A stretch of DNA of 64,000 nt from Gottfriedia endophytica (lineage in GTDB: Bacteria; Bacillota; Bacilli; Bacillales; Bacillaceae_G): positions 1 to 64,000 of the forward strand of contig NZ_JAGIYQ010000003.1 in assembly GCF_017814275.1 (NCBI RefSeq), read 5' to 3'. Made by a program: the position numbers and the translations under genes. Positions within the stretch are counted from its first letter, which is position 1, and the number at the start of each line of letters is the position of its first letter. Of the stretch, positions 37,038 to 46,544 are shown piece after piece. The notes under the pieces were generated by a model. It was not told where the DNA came from. It ran no database searches and was given only the letters and a program-made list of their open reading frames with translations.

Positions 37038-37599
37038 AAGAAAGTTGAGTCAATAAATATCTCTTACCTGTTGCTTCTGTTAACTCAAATCGGTGGTTTT
37101 GTCCTTCTGGAGTGATCCGGAATAAATGATAGACAGAACAAACCATATCATTGTTATCAAATACTAGAAAATTAACTCCTTCTGCAGGATTTTGCTCAGA
37201 TTGGAATGCTAAAAAGTTGTGACAATAAAGGCAGTCATAAAAAGAAAATGAATGACTATTTAATAAATGAGCGAGAGTAAAAAATGATTCGTCACTTAAG
37301 CTCTTTAGTAACAATTCGAAACTGTAAAGTAATTTTTGGTGAATGCGGATCGTATCACCATTTTCTAATTTTTTTCTTGTTGGGTGAGAAACTGTAAATT
37401 CTCCCTTTTGATGAAGTACGGGAAACCATTCTTCATCTAGCTCTATTTCGCATTCTTCACTAACTATTTCTTCAAGTAAAAAAGCTTCATCTGTTTCCTC
37501 ATCAAAAAAGATCCATTCTGTATTCATTTTTTCAATAGAACCAATAATAAAAGCACGAGGCTGTTCTTTGAATAGTTTCATTCGGTGTTTTTGAGACAT
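37036..37599 (-). CDS. yisN: YisN-like protein (DUF2777)
   Basis: A 187-residue cytosolic protein of unknown function. It has a CxxC (YDCLYCHNF, residues about 124-130) and an acidic middle. The start ATG 37599 has GGAGG 8 nt upstream; the frame from 37620 begins before that site. The call rests on its place between yisL and asnO and on size; B. subtilis YisN belongs to DUF2777. Confidence 0.7.
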   Translation of the reverse strand: MSQKHRMKLFKEQPRAFIIGSIEKMNTEWIFFDEETDEAFLLEEIVSEECEIELDEEWFPVLHQKGEFTVSHPTRKKLENGDTIRIHQKLLYSFELLLKSLSDESFFTLAHLLNSHSFSFYDCLYCHNFLAFQSEQNPAEGVNFLVFDNNDMVCSVYHLFRITPEGQNHRFELTEATGKRYLLTQLS

Positions 37600-37911
37600 A
37601 TAGTAACCTCCAGTTACCATTTAAATGTAAACTGAAAAGAATGTATTTCATTTCACCATGCATGAAAAGTTGTGATAAGGACATTTCGTCTTTACATACA
37701 GATTTAGTAAGTAATTCTTTCTTGTTTTCGTTATTGACATAACATTACTATTTTATAACTATGCATTATTTGACAAGTGGTATGGACAAATATGGATAGG
37801 CTTCAAAAATATTTTTAAAATATGCACCTATTTTTTTAGTTTTTAATAGCATATAGGATTAATGCATATAAAAAGGCGCTTTAATAGTGTCTTGAAAGGA
37901 GCCAATTCATT
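37600..37911 (+). promoter_or_regulatory. asnO upstream region with sigma-E-like sequence
   Basis: ATA (37846-37848) and CATATAAA (37865-37872), 16 nt apart, resemble a sigma-E promoter, which would fit the sporulation expression known for asnO. A TTGACA near 37736 lacks a well-spaced -10. No gene was found in this stretch. Confidence 0.35.
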
Positions 37912-39759
37912 ATGTGTGGAATATCGGGTTGGATTGATTATGGGGTGAACATTCAAAATGAGGCAGTAAAAGTACAGAAAATGGCTGCAACACTTTCAAA
38001 AAGAGGACCAGATGAATCCAATATTTGGCTATCGACTCATTGTGGTTTCGGTCATAAACGGTTAGCTGTTGTTGATCTAGAAGGCGGAAAGCAGCCAATG
38101 AACAAAGCGAAAGGTGAAGAGATGTATACGCTTTGTTATAATGGAGAGCTATATAATACCGAGGACATTCGAAAAGAACTATTAAAACGTGGTTATACTT
38201 TTCAAGGACACTCAGATACTGAGGTGCTTTTGACTAGTTATATAGAATGGAAAGAGAAATGCCTTGATTTCTTAAATGGAATTTTTGCTTTTGCAATTTG
38301 GGATAGTCAAAGAGATCAAGTTTTTATTGCACGGGATCGTCTAGGGGTTAAACCATTATTTTATAAAGAAGATTTTAAGAGATTATTGTTCGCTTCTGAG
38401 GTTAAAGCTATTTTAGCACATCCAGATGTAAAAGCTGAATTAACTGAAGAAGGGTTATCTGAAATATTTGGGTTAGGGCCATCGCGTACACCAGGTAACG
38501 GTATTTTTAATGGAGTGAAAGAATTAAGACCAGGTCATGCGATGACATTTTCCAAAAAGGGATCAAGAATATGGGAATATTGGGAAGTAACTAGTAAAAA
38601 ACATACTGATTCATTAGAAGAAACAATTGAGAAAGTACGATTTCTTGTGAAAGATGCAATTGTGCGTCAGCTTGTTTCTGACGTCCCTCTTTGTACGTTC
38701 CTTTCAGGTGGAGTAGACTCCAGTGCTATTACAGCAATTGCTTCGAATCATAACAGTGAAGTAGGAAGAGGAAAGCTTACAACGTACTCAATTGATTATG
38801 AAGATAATGAAAAATACTTTAAATCTAGTGTATTTCAACCAAATTCGGATGCTCAGTGGATTGAGCTAATGTCGAACACATTTGAAACGAATCATAAGGG
38901 TTGTGTGATATCTAATGAAGAACTTGTCAATTTATTAGAAGAAGCAACGATATGTAGAGACTTACCGGGTATGGCAGATGTAGATTCATCATTATTATGG
39001 TTCTGTCGCCAAATTAAAAAGGATTTTGTCGTTAGTTTATCAGGAGAATGTGCAGATGAAATTTTTGGAGGCTATCCATGGTTTCATCGAGAAGAAGATT
39101 TAAATCGGTCGGCTTTTCCATGGATGCGTTCAACTGAAGCTCGTCAAAAATTGTTGAAAAATGAATGGAATGAAAAACTGAATTTGGCCCAGTACGTACA
39201 AGATCGCTTTGATGAAACTGTAAAAGAGACTCCACTTTTAGAAGGTGAATCGGATTTAGAGTCCAAAAGAAGACAACTATTTTACTTAAATAAAAACTGG
39301 TTTATGGCTCAGCTTCTTGATCGGAAAGATCGAATGAGCATGGGGGCAAGTTTAGAGGTTCGAGTTCCATTTGCAGATCATCGTTTAGTTGAATATGTGT
39401 GGAATATCCCGTGGGAAATGAAAATGTTAGGAAACAGGGAAAAAGGTATTTTACGAAAAGCGTTAGAAGGTATACTTCCCGAAGAGATATTATATCGTAA
39501 AAAGAGCCCATATCCAAAAACTCATAATCCAATGTATACAAAGCTAGTTGTACAATTATTAAAAGAAAGTTTATCAGATAAAAGCTCAGCTCTTTATGAA
39601 TTTTTTGATAAAGATGAGCTAACTCAATTAGTAGAAAGTGAAGGGAAGTCTTTCAAAACACCTTGGTATGGCCAGCTAATGTCAGGTCCACAGCTGTTGG
39701 CATATTTATACCAAATTCATGTTTGGTTTAAAAAATACGGAATTAATGTGAAGGCTTAA
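37912..39759 (+). CDS. asnO: Asparagine synthase (glutamine-hydrolysing)
   Basis: A 615-residue enzyme, one residue from B. subtilis AsnO in length. C2 (MCGISGW) is the glutaminase nucleophile. The C-terminal synthetase domain has the ATP loop FLSGGVDSSA. It makes asparagine from aspartate and glutamine; in B. subtilis AsnO is needed for sporulation. AAAGGAG sets the ATG. A structured element follows 8 nt after the stop. Confidence 0.93.
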   Translation: MCGISGWIDYGVNIQNEAVKVQKMAATLSKRGPDESNIWLSTHCGFGHKRLAVVDLEGGKQPMNKAKGEEMYTLCYNGELYNTEDIRKELLKRGYTFQGHSDTEVLLTSYIEWKEKCLDFLNGIFAFAIWDSQRDQVFIARDRLGVKPLFYKEDFKRLLFASEVKAILAHPDVKAELTEEGLSEIFGLGPSRTPGNGIFNGVKELRPGHAMTFSKKGSRIWEYWEVTSKKHTDSLEETIEKVRFLVKDAIVRQLVSDVPLCTFLSGGVDSSAITAIASNHNSEVGRGKLTTYSIDYEDNEKYFKSSVFQPNSDAQWIELMSNTFETNHKGCVISNEELVNLLEEATICRDLPGMADVDSSLLWFCRQIKKDFVVSLSGECADEIFGGYPWFHREEDLNRSAFPWMRSTEARQKLLKNEWNEKLNLAQYVQDRFDETVKETPLLEGESDLESKRRQLFYLNKNWFMAQLLDRKDRMSMGASLEVRVPFADHRLVEYVWNIPWEMKMLGNREKGILRKALEGILPEEILYRKKSPYPKTHNPMYTKLVVQLLKESLSDKSSALYEFFDKDELTQLVESEGKSFKTPWYGQLMSGPQLLAYLYQIHVWFKKYGINVKA

Positions 39760-39767
39760 ATGTTTCT

Positions 39768-39910
39768 CCCGCATTAACGGGCAGTAAGACCCCCACCTCA
39801 AGATTTAAAGTTAAACGAGGAAGATTGGTGGGGGATAACTGCCCGTAAAAGCCCGATTGGTTCAAACTTCCATCAGTAGGGATGAACCCCCCCACTGATG
39901 GAAGTTTCAC
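39768..39910 (+). ncRNA. Structured two-hairpin element (family C), copy 1
   Basis: ACGGGCAGT (39777-39785) pairs with ACTGCCCGT (39838-39846), and inside it CCCCCACC (39790-39797) with GGTGGGGG (39827-39834). A second 14-bp stem, AAACTTCCATCAGT (39864-39877) and its complement (39894-39907), follows. A diverged second copy is at 51021. I recall similar sequence in other Bacillus genomes, and it may be related to the sporulation RNA CsfG, but I cannot confirm this. It could be the 3' end of asnO mRNA or a separate RNA. Confidence 0.5.
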
Positions 39911-40007
39911 TTTATGAAAGCTGCCTCTTAAAAGGAATTTATTTTCTTTTTGAGTCAGCTTTTTTGTTTTGGCTACCCTGAAAATTACATCTTAAAAGAC
40001 AATTATT

Positions 40008-40279
40008 ATAGGGAGAATTCCTTATTTTCATGGGCCATGGTACGAATGTTATTAGCAGGGCTGTCTCTTTTCTAAAAGAGTGTTGCTACCCAAGATTTTT
40101 CATTTTAAAGACAGAAGTTGATTCGGACGGAAGGTGCGAGATTCCTGTGGGAATAGCGGGAAGGCTGAGACCCCGAAGGCTTGCCGAGGAGGCTAGCTCA
40201 CGCCACGCTGAAAGGGAGCATCATGGAGTTGTAATCAACTAACGAATTCTAAATAGCAACAATGAATACCAAAACTGCC
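40008..40279 (+). repeat. Family A MITE-like repeat, copy 7, long form
   Basis: The element proper runs from GGCTGTCTCTTTTC (40059) to ATACCAAAACTGCC (40279). The 50 bp before it (GAATTCCTTATTTTCATGGG and on) are also shared with copy 9, so a longer subtype exists. An open frame at 40030-40242 falls within it and is not a gene. Nothing was recognised in 40280-40496. Confidence 0.83.
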
Positions 40280-40496
40280 TTTTGTTTAGAAAAGATTTCT
40301 GCTTCTTTAATAGATTTAATATTTGTCGAAATGAGACGATAAATAATAATAAGATAATACTTTTTAGGATCAATCTGCCAACTAGAACATTTGAATTTGC
40401 TAAACATAGTCTATTAAGGCAAGAAACTAAAAATTGTTAGAGTAAATATCCTTATTTAAGAAAAACTATAAAAAAAAGCAATGGTTGGTAGTTAGT

Positions 40497-41300
40497 ATGA
40501 TGAATAGAAAATATATTAATAAACTTTTTATTTTTTTAACAGCTATTTTTGTATTTAGTTATTTTCCAATTGAAGGAATGGCAGCTACGATATTCAATGT
40601 TATTAAAGGCAATTTACTATTTGGGATAGAAAGCAAAGATAATATGCAAGGTGTAGCTTATGCTAATGGGTTTTATTATGTAAGTTTTGATATTGGAAAA
40701 GGCTACGGTGTAATAAGAAAATATACAAAAACTGGGATACTTGTACAACAATCCCCACCTCTTTTAATTGGTCACAGTTCTGAAATAGATTACCGTGAAA
40801 AAAATGGTAACTTCTATGTTTCAAATGGTGGAGGAACGAATCCAACAAAGATTACGGAGGTTAATTTCAATACCGAAAATCCTTATGTAGTTCAAACTAT
40901 AGACCTTTCTTATCTTGGGAATGCTGCTTTAGTCGCAGTAGACAATTATTCTGATACGCTAGTTGTTCATACGGCAGCGAATAATAAAGCTAACCCAACC
41001 ATTAATATTATTGATTTTAATGGAAAGTTAGTAAACAAATTTTCAATAAAAAACCAAGGAGTGCCTCAAGGGATAGCTGTCAATAATAGCATCATTTATT
41101 ACTACACGAATAATAAAATTACGTTGATAAATTATAGTGGTCAAGTGATTGGAACAGTAAGAATCTGGCAGCCCGGTGAAAGTGAAGGCATCGCGATTGA
41201 ACAAGAGGGATCAGATGCATCCGTGGTTTATGGATATAATAAATCAAATCGTCTTCTTAAAGTTGATATTAATGATATCCATAAAATAATGACTCAATAA
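40497..41300 (+). CDS. Secreted propeller-like protein
   Basis: A 267-residue protein with a signal peptide (about residues 1-30, ending EGMAA). The rest has repeated strand units such as DNMQGVAYANGFYYVSF and GVPQGIAVNNSIIYYYT, suggesting a small beta-propeller. I do not recognise a named family. The ATG at 40497 or 40500 has only a weak GGTTGG upstream. It stands alone and ends at a terminator. Confidence 0.65.
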   Translation: MMNRKYINKLFIFLTAIFVFSYFPIEGMAATIFNVIKGNLLFGIESKDNMQGVAYANGFYYVSFDIGKGYGVIRKYTKTGILVQQSPPLLIGHSSEIDYREKNGNFYVSNGGGTNPTKITEVNFNTENPYVVQTIDLSYLGNAALVAVDNYSDTLVVHTAANNKANPTINIIDFNGKLVNKFSIKNQGVPQGIAVNNSIIYYYTNNKITLINYSGQVIGTVRIWQPGESEGIAIEQEGSDASVVYGYNKSNRLLKVDINDIHKIMTQ

Positions 41301-41342
41301 TGATTAATTAACAAGAAATAAAAAATATATGAATTGTAAAAA

Positions 41343-41371
41343 AGTCAGCCTTCATTGCTGGCTTTTTTTTG
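41343..41371 (+). terminator. Terminator after the propeller-like gene
   Basis: AGTCAGC pairs with GCTGGCT (one T-G), followed by TTTTTTT. Confidence 0.78.
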
Positions 41372-41487
41372 CTTGTTAGATTGTTGCTTCTTTACCTAAA
41401 CATAGTAAATTACTGAAAAAGGACTTTTAGATTAATAAACAGAATATAAGTAAATGATGAGAGATACTTAAAAATAAGGGGTAGTGT

Positions 41488-42339
41488 ATGAATATTGAAA
41501 TCATTTTAAATGAATTAAACATTACTTCATTTCTATCATATGAAAATATTATTGGTGGTAGAGACAGTTCAGTGTGGAAAGTAAAAGTTTCTGATGAGGA
41601 TTCATATGCATTACGTTTAATACCTAAACATAGGCATCAACAATTCAAAGAGGAGAAAATGATCATTCAATTAGCGGAGGAAAATGGTATTCCTGTGCCA
41701 AAAGTTCATTTTGTAAAAAAAATTGAGGATTATTCCTTGATGTTAATGGATTGGGTAGCAGGTAAAACGATCTTTAATGAATTATACGAATATCCTGAAA
41801 ATGCACGGGAAATCGGGATTCAGTTTGGTAAGGTTCAAGCAGCAATCCATATGATTTCTTTACCAAAAACGGGTGAAAGTGGTTCAGAAGAGTGGCTATC
41901 ACCAAAAACGTCGGAAGAAAATGAAATCTTAGATTTAATTTCTACTCATGGATCAAAAAATGAAAATGTTTTACTTCATTTAGATTATCATCCATTAAAT
42001 GTGTTAACAGATGGTGAGAAGATTACGGCTGTGATTGATTGGAACAATGCTTCTAGAGGTGATTACCGTTTTGATCTAGCTCGGACATTATCCATTCTTC
42101 GGATCGAAGCGACTAAACCAGGTACACCTTTTGAAAATTCTCCATCTGTAATTGAAGAATTTGAGAAAGGCTGGCTAGAAGGGTATGGAGAGATAAGAAA
42201 AATAAACATTGAACCTTTATCTTTATACAATGCTTGGGCTGGTATTCGAATGAAACGTGATTTATCAGAAAATCTACTAGAAACTGATCGATTAAGAATT
42301 CAACAATGGATCTCGTATTGGCTTGAAAAAAAGAAATGA
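41488..42339 (+). CDS. Aminoglycoside phosphotransferase-fold kinase
   Basis: A 283-residue protein kinase-like enzyme of the APH family. The catalytic loop HLDYHPLN (HxDxxxxN) and the metal motif VIDWNNASRGDYRFDLA are intact, so it should bind ATP and transfer phosphate. The substrate is unknown; such proteins often act on small metabolites rather than antibiotics. AAGGGG sets the ATG. It stands alone between two non-coding regions. Confidence 0.8.
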   Translation: MNIEIILNELNITSFLSYENIIGGRDSSVWKVKVSDEDSYALRLIPKHRHQQFKEEKMIIQLAEENGIPVPKVHFVKKIEDYSLMLMDWVAGKTIFNELYEYPENAREIGIQFGKVQAAIHMISLPKTGESGSEEWLSPKTSEENEILDLISTHGSKNENVLLHLDYHPLNVLTDGEKITAVIDWNNASRGDYRFDLARTLSILRIEATKPGTPFENSPSVIEEFEKGWLEGYGEIRKINIEPLSLYNAWAGIRMKRDLSENLLETDRLRIQQWISYWLEKKK

Positions 42340-42382
42340 AAATAATAAATCAATTTGGCGAGAAATTATTAAAATTTCAAGC

Positions 42383-42601
42383 TATTTTTATATATTGTTT
42401 TTACTTTAGTATGTGTAAGTTGATTTCCACTCGAGGATGCTCGCTTTCCTAGGGGCGTGAGCTGAGCCTCCTCGTCGCATACGCTCCTGTGGGGTCTCAG
42501 CCTTCCCGCATCTCCCACAGAAGCCTGGCACCCTTCCGTTCCAATCAACTTCTGTCTTTTAAATTACAAAACCTTAATGCAATAATCTTATAAAAAGAGC
42601 C
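42383..42601 (-). repeat. Family A MITE-like repeat, copy 8
   Basis: A minus-strand copy with GTAAGTTGATTTCCACTCG, GGATGCTCGCTTTCCTAGG, the CTCCTCGTCGCATACG block and CAATCAACTTCTGTC, ending at AAAAGAGCC (42601). The left outer end is degraded. The rest of 42602-42892 holds nothing recognised. Confidence 0.82.
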
Positions 42602-42892
42602 TAATTATAGGAATAACCCATGTATTTCAAAGGTGGCAAACTATCATATTTTAAGATGTTCCAATTTCTTTTAATAAAAGGAATAGTCCAGATTAATCCA
42701 ATTTTTAGTATTATAGGGCATTATTAGAATATTAGTTAATTCAGGCTGTAATCCGTATTTTCATATGTTCGAAAATATTATTCATAAACATTCTCCTCTT
42801 GCAAATTCTCAGTTCGTTTTATGGTTTGATTTCATTAATTTTTCGAAGGGATTATTGTTAATTGTTTAAAAAGTAAATTGAAATGAAATAAA

Positions 42893-42940
42893 AAAAGAAG
42901 ACCTAACCCTATTTCGAACGAAATAAGCAGGTGGCCTTCA
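42893..42940 (-). terminator. Terminator after the neopullulanase gene
   Basis: On the minus strand GAAGGCC pairs with GGTCTTC and CTATTTCG with CGAAATAG, then TTTTTTT follows. Confidence 0.78.
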
Positions 42941-42948
42941 TTAAATAC

Positions 42949-44715
42949 TTAAATAGGAAAGTGCAAAATAAGGTAAGAATAAGGTGTAACATCTACAAAA
43001 ATAGCATTACTTTCCGCAGAAAATTGTTCATTCGTCCAAATGTTTGTGATTTTTTTACTTAGTAGTTGAAAAGGGAGCTTTATAGACGAGGTTTTTTCAT
43101 TACGATTAAGAATTATTAAATAAACCTCTTTTTCATTCGAGCGCTCATATATGATTAAATTTGGTTCGTTTTCAAATGAATGCCATTTGAATTGTCCATC
43201 ATTTGCAATAAGAGGATGGTTTTTTCTTAATGAGATTAATTTTTTAACTACATCATAAATTTGTTTGTTTTGATCTGATTCGTTCCAACTCATACAACCT
43301 CTACATTCGGGATCTCCTCCACCAATAAGGCCAATTTCATCTCCATAATAAACACATGGTGTTCCATAAAAGGTAAATAAGAAAACATAGATTAAAATGA
43401 CCAATCGTTCATTCTGTTTACATTGAGTTAATATTCTCGGAGTATCATGGCTCCCTACCAAATTGAAAAGTGAAAATAAGGTTGGTGTAGTGTACTGAGA
43501 AAAAAGATAATTTATGTTATTAATAAATTCAGCTGAGTTACAATTTTGAAATGCAAAGAAAGAAAGTATTGCATGCGATAATGGATAATTCATCACACTA
43601 TCAAATTGATCTCCTTTTAACCAAGGAAGTGCGAAATGCCAAATTTCTCCTAATAAATAAACATCTTTCTTGATAGTCTTCATTTCTTTACGAAACTCTC
43701 TCCAAAAGTTGTGATTAATTTCATTTGCAACATCTAATCTCCAACCATCAATATCATATTCTCTTAGCCAATAGGCACCAACTGAAAGTAAATATTTTTG
43801 TACATCTTTGTTTTCAGTATTTAGCTTAGGCATCGCACTAACAAAAGAAAATGTTTCATAATTTGGTACTGGAGAAGAAACGACTGGAAAAGAGTGAATA
43901 TGAAACCAATCTTTATAAACAGAATTTATTCCATTTTTTATAACATCTTGAAAGGGAGGAAAGTATTGACTTGTGTGATTAAAAACCGCATCAAGCATTA
44001 CTTTTATTCCTCTTTTGTGGCAGATTTGGATTAGTTTTTTTAATTGCCTTTCATCCCCAAATTGAGAATCAATTCGAAAGTAATTTGTCGTATCATATTT
44101 ATGATTAGATGGAGATTCGAAAATTGGTGTTAAATAAATTCCAGTAATTCCAAGTCCTTTTAAATAATCTAGTTTATCGATAATGCCTTGTAAGTCACCT
44201 CCATAAAAACTTGAAGATTTAGGAGGTAATCCCCAAGGTAAAATGTTAACTGGATCATTTAATTCATCGCCATTTTCAAATCTATCTGGAAAAATTTGAT
44301 ACCATACTGTATTTTTTACCCATTTTGGAGGATAATTACGATCACTTAAATGAAGATAAGGCTTCGTAAAATAAAATGATAAATCAAAAAGAGGAAGTTG
44401 ATCACAAAATCCAGTTTCTCCAAAAAATAGATTATTTGATTGATTCGATACTTTAAATGCGTATTTTAAACGTTTATTTGGAGGTTCCACTAAACACTCC
44501 CAAAAATCATGGAGCTTAGTTGAAAATACTTTTTTCATTTCAATCGGCTGTTCATATTTCCAGCCACTCTCCGAAAATAAAAAAGGATCACCATAATAAA
44601 CTTGAACCTTTTTTAAATCATCTTTCTTCGATTGTAGACGAATGACGTATGAATGATTGTCGTTTATATATAAATATGGTTCATATGGTTGATGAAAAAT
44701 CGTTTCGATTTGCAT
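42949..44715 (-). CDS. Neopullulanase/cyclomaltodextrinase (GH13)
   Basis: A 588-residue cytosolic GH13 enzyme with the N-terminal domain typical of neopullulanases and cyclomaltodextrinases. The full catalytic set is visible: D328 (DGWRLDVAN), E357 (LLGEIWH) and D424 (GSHDTPR); region I DAVFNH ends at H247. It breaks down imported maltodextrins or cyclodextrins. No signal peptide. It is divergent from the anchored amylase-like gene and shares the operator region. GGGTGAT precedes the ATG. Confidence 0.9.
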   Translation of the reverse strand: MQIETIFHQPYEPYLYINDNHSYVIRLQSKKDDLKKVQVYYGDPFLFSESGWKYEQPIEMKKVFSTKLHDFWECLVEPPNKRLKYAFKVSNQSNNLFFGETGFCDQLPLFDLSFYFTKPYLHLSDRNYPPKWVKNTVWYQIFPDRFENGDELNDPVNILPWGLPPKSSSFYGGDLQGIIDKLDYLKGLGITGIYLTPIFESPSNHKYDTTNYFRIDSQFGDERQLKKLIQICHKRGIKVMLDAVFNHTSQYFPPFQDVIKNGINSVYKDWFHIHSFPVVSSPVPNYETFSFVSAMPKLNTENKDVQKYLLSVGAYWLREYDIDGWRLDVANEINHNFWREFRKEMKTIKKDVYLLGEIWHFALPWLKGDQFDSVMNYPLSHAILSFFAFQNCNSAEFINNINYLFSQYTTPTLFSLFNLVGSHDTPRILTQCKQNERLVILIYVFLFTFYGTPCVYYGDEIGLIGGGDPECRGCMSWNESDQNKQIYDVVKKLISLRKNHPLIANDGQFKWHSFENEPNLIIYERSNEKEVYLIILNRNEKTSSIKLPFQLLSKKITNIWTNEQFSAESNAIFVDVTPYSYLILHFPI

Positions 44716-44779
44716 TTAATATCACCCATTCTAAAACTAGTGAAATTGTCGAAATTTCTATAAAAATGTAGGAATTATC

Positions 44780-44807
44780 TTGATATATGCCTTATTCAAA
44801 GTATAAT
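44780..44807 (+). promoter_or_regulatory. Promoter of the amylase-like gene
   Basis: TTGATA (44780-44785) and TATAAT (44802-44807), 16 nt apart, give a start near 44814. Confidence 0.65.
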
Positions 44808-44819
44808 AAAGTTAGTTTA

Positions 44820-44833
44820 TGCAATCGTTTTCA
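44820..44833 (+). promoter_or_regulatory. cre / LacI-type operator
   Basis: TGCAATCGTTTTCA fits the CcpA consensus TGNAANCGNNNNCA perfectly. It lies just after the predicted start, where binding would block transcription. CcpA or the nearby LacI-type regulator could bind. Confidence 0.75.
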
Positions 44834-44936
44834 TATCTATTTAAAATAATTTACACATTGAACAAATACCAATTACTGTGCAAAAATAGAAAATATAGGG
44901 AAAAGATAGAGTAATTGAATTTTTGGGGGAATTGAA

Positions 44937-46445
44937 ATGAAGAAATTGAATTGTTTTCTATTAATTTTTGCACTTGTATTTAGTTTATTTCCAAAACAAT
45001 CTAACGCCGCAACAAACGATCAAAACGATAGCAGTCAGATGATCTATCGAATTATGGTTGATCGTTTTTTTGATGGGGATCCTACAAATGACCAAAATAG
45101 TAAGCCATTGGATCCAAATGGTTTTCATGGTGGAGATATTCAAGGAATCATTAAAAAGTTAGATTATATAAAAGGATATGGCTACACGATGATTTCGTTG
45201 ACACCTATCCAACAAAATGATGAAAATGGATACCATGGATTTTGGATAACTGATTTTAATAAAATGGACAAGCGATTTGGTAATCTAAACGATTTAAAGA
45301 AGCTCGTAAAGGAAGCTCATAAACGTAATATAAAGGTAATGTTAGACTTTGTTACAAATAATACATCATCAAAGTCACCATGGTTAGAGGATCCAGCGAA
45401 AAAAAATTGGTTCCATGAGAAAAGTTCAACGAACAATAAAGAAAACCAATGGGTTAACAGTTTACCGGATTTGAATCAAGATAATCCAGCAGTTGCGAAT
45501 TATTTAATTAATTCTGCAAAGTGGTGGATGAATGAAACTAAAATTGATGGATATAGATTAGACCATGCTGATTATGTGCCTGTATCCTTTTGGAAGAAAT
45601 TTGTTAGTGACATTAAATCAGTTAATTCGTCCTTTATTTTAATGGCTGATGTAAAAGACACAAGTGATCAAACAATAAAAGAATTTAAAAATGCTGGGTT
45701 TGATGCAGTATCTGATACAGCTTTATTTACTGATTTAACGAATTCATTTTTAACGAAAGGTGTTTCAATTGCTCAATTAGTTAAGCATCAATCTGTATTA
45801 GATCAAACTAATATTCCATTAGTAAATTACTTAGATGACGAAACTACTAAAAGATTTGTAAATAATGTTAATCAGAAATATGAATATCCACCATCACGTT
45901 TAAAATTAGCATTAGTCTATCAATATACGACACCAGGAATTCCTATGAATCTATATGGAACAGAAATAGCAATGAATGGTGGAGAAATACCAGACAATTT
46001 AAAAGACATGGATTTCCGTACAGATGATAAATTTTCAGATTATATTACAAAATTAATTGAGCTTCGTAAGACTTTGCCATCCTTAACAAAAGGTTCTTTT
46101 CAACTTATCTATGATAAACAAGGATTGTCAGTGATTGAACGAACTTATAAAAATGAGACAACTTATACAGTTATTAATAATACAGCCAAAGATCAAACTG
46201 TTCACTTGAGTTTTAATAAAATATCTAAAAAGAACGAGCTTAGAGGGTTACTTGCTGATGATTTAGTCCGCGCTAACTCAAATGGATTTGATATTGTGAT
46301 CAAACGTGAGTCAGCTAATATTTATGCTGTGGCTCCAAAAACAGGTGTACGCTATGGAGTAATCGCAATTCTTATTTTCATTTTTGTCGGATTTTTTATG
46401 TTTATAGCTTTCGCAAAAAAGAGACAAAAACAAGCAAATAATTAA
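44937..46445 (+). CDS. Membrane-anchored GH13 amylase-like protein, catalytic residues altered
   Basis: A 502-residue protein with a signal peptide (residues 1-24), a GH13 barrel and a C-terminal membrane segment (about 474-493) followed by basic residues. The barrel is clear (HGGDIQGIIKKLDYI, GYHGFWITDF, YGTEIAMNGGE). The active site is not: region I is DFVTNNT with N142 where His is usual; region II keeps D209 (DGYRLD); region III has A237-D238 in place of Gly-Glu; region IV reads LDDETTKRF, with E302 and T303 in place of His-Asp. The acid/base Glu and third Asp are therefore lost. It may bind maltodextrin rather than cut it. Confidence 0.85.
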   Translation: MKKLNCFLLIFALVFSLFPKQSNAATNDQNDSSQMIYRIMVDRFFDGDPTNDQNSKPLDPNGFHGGDIQGIIKKLDYIKGYGYTMISLTPIQQNDENGYHGFWITDFNKMDKRFGNLNDLKKLVKEAHKRNIKVMLDFVTNNTSSKSPWLEDPAKKNWFHEKSSTNNKENQWVNSLPDLNQDNPAVANYLINSAKWWMNETKIDGYRLDHADYVPVSFWKKFVSDIKSVNSSFILMADVKDTSDQTIKEFKNAGFDAVSDTALFTDLTNSFLTKGVSIAQLVKHQSVLDQTNIPLVNYLDDETTKRFVNNVNQKYEYPPSRLKLALVYQYTTPGIPMNLYGTEIAMNGGEIPDNLKDMDFRTDDKFSDYITKLIELRKTLPSLTKGSFQLIYDKQGLSVIERTYKNETTYTVINNTAKDQTVHLSFNKISKKNELRGLLADDLVRANSNGFDIVIKRESANIYAVAPKTGVRYGVIAILIFIFVGFFMFIAFAKKRQKQANN

Positions 46446-46454
46446 GAACTAGAA

Positions 46455-46486
46455 GGAAAGGTGACTTAGAACACACCTTTTCTTTT
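46455..46486 (+). terminator. Terminator after the amylase-like gene
   Basis: GGAAAGGTG (46455-46463) pairs with CACCTTTTC (46474-46482), followed by TTTTATAA. Confidence 0.7.
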
Positions 46487-46495
46487 ATAAAAATA

Positions 46496-46509
46496 TGTTA
46501 ACGGTTTCA
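46496..46509 (+). promoter_or_regulatory. Operator-like site before the LacI gene
   Basis: TGTTAACGGTTTCA resembles cre/LacI-family operators with one mismatch. It lies 36 nt before the ATG and could give self-control. Confidence 0.5.
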
Positions 46510-46544
46510 AAAAGTGGAATTGGTAAGGGAGAGGGGCTTTCAAA

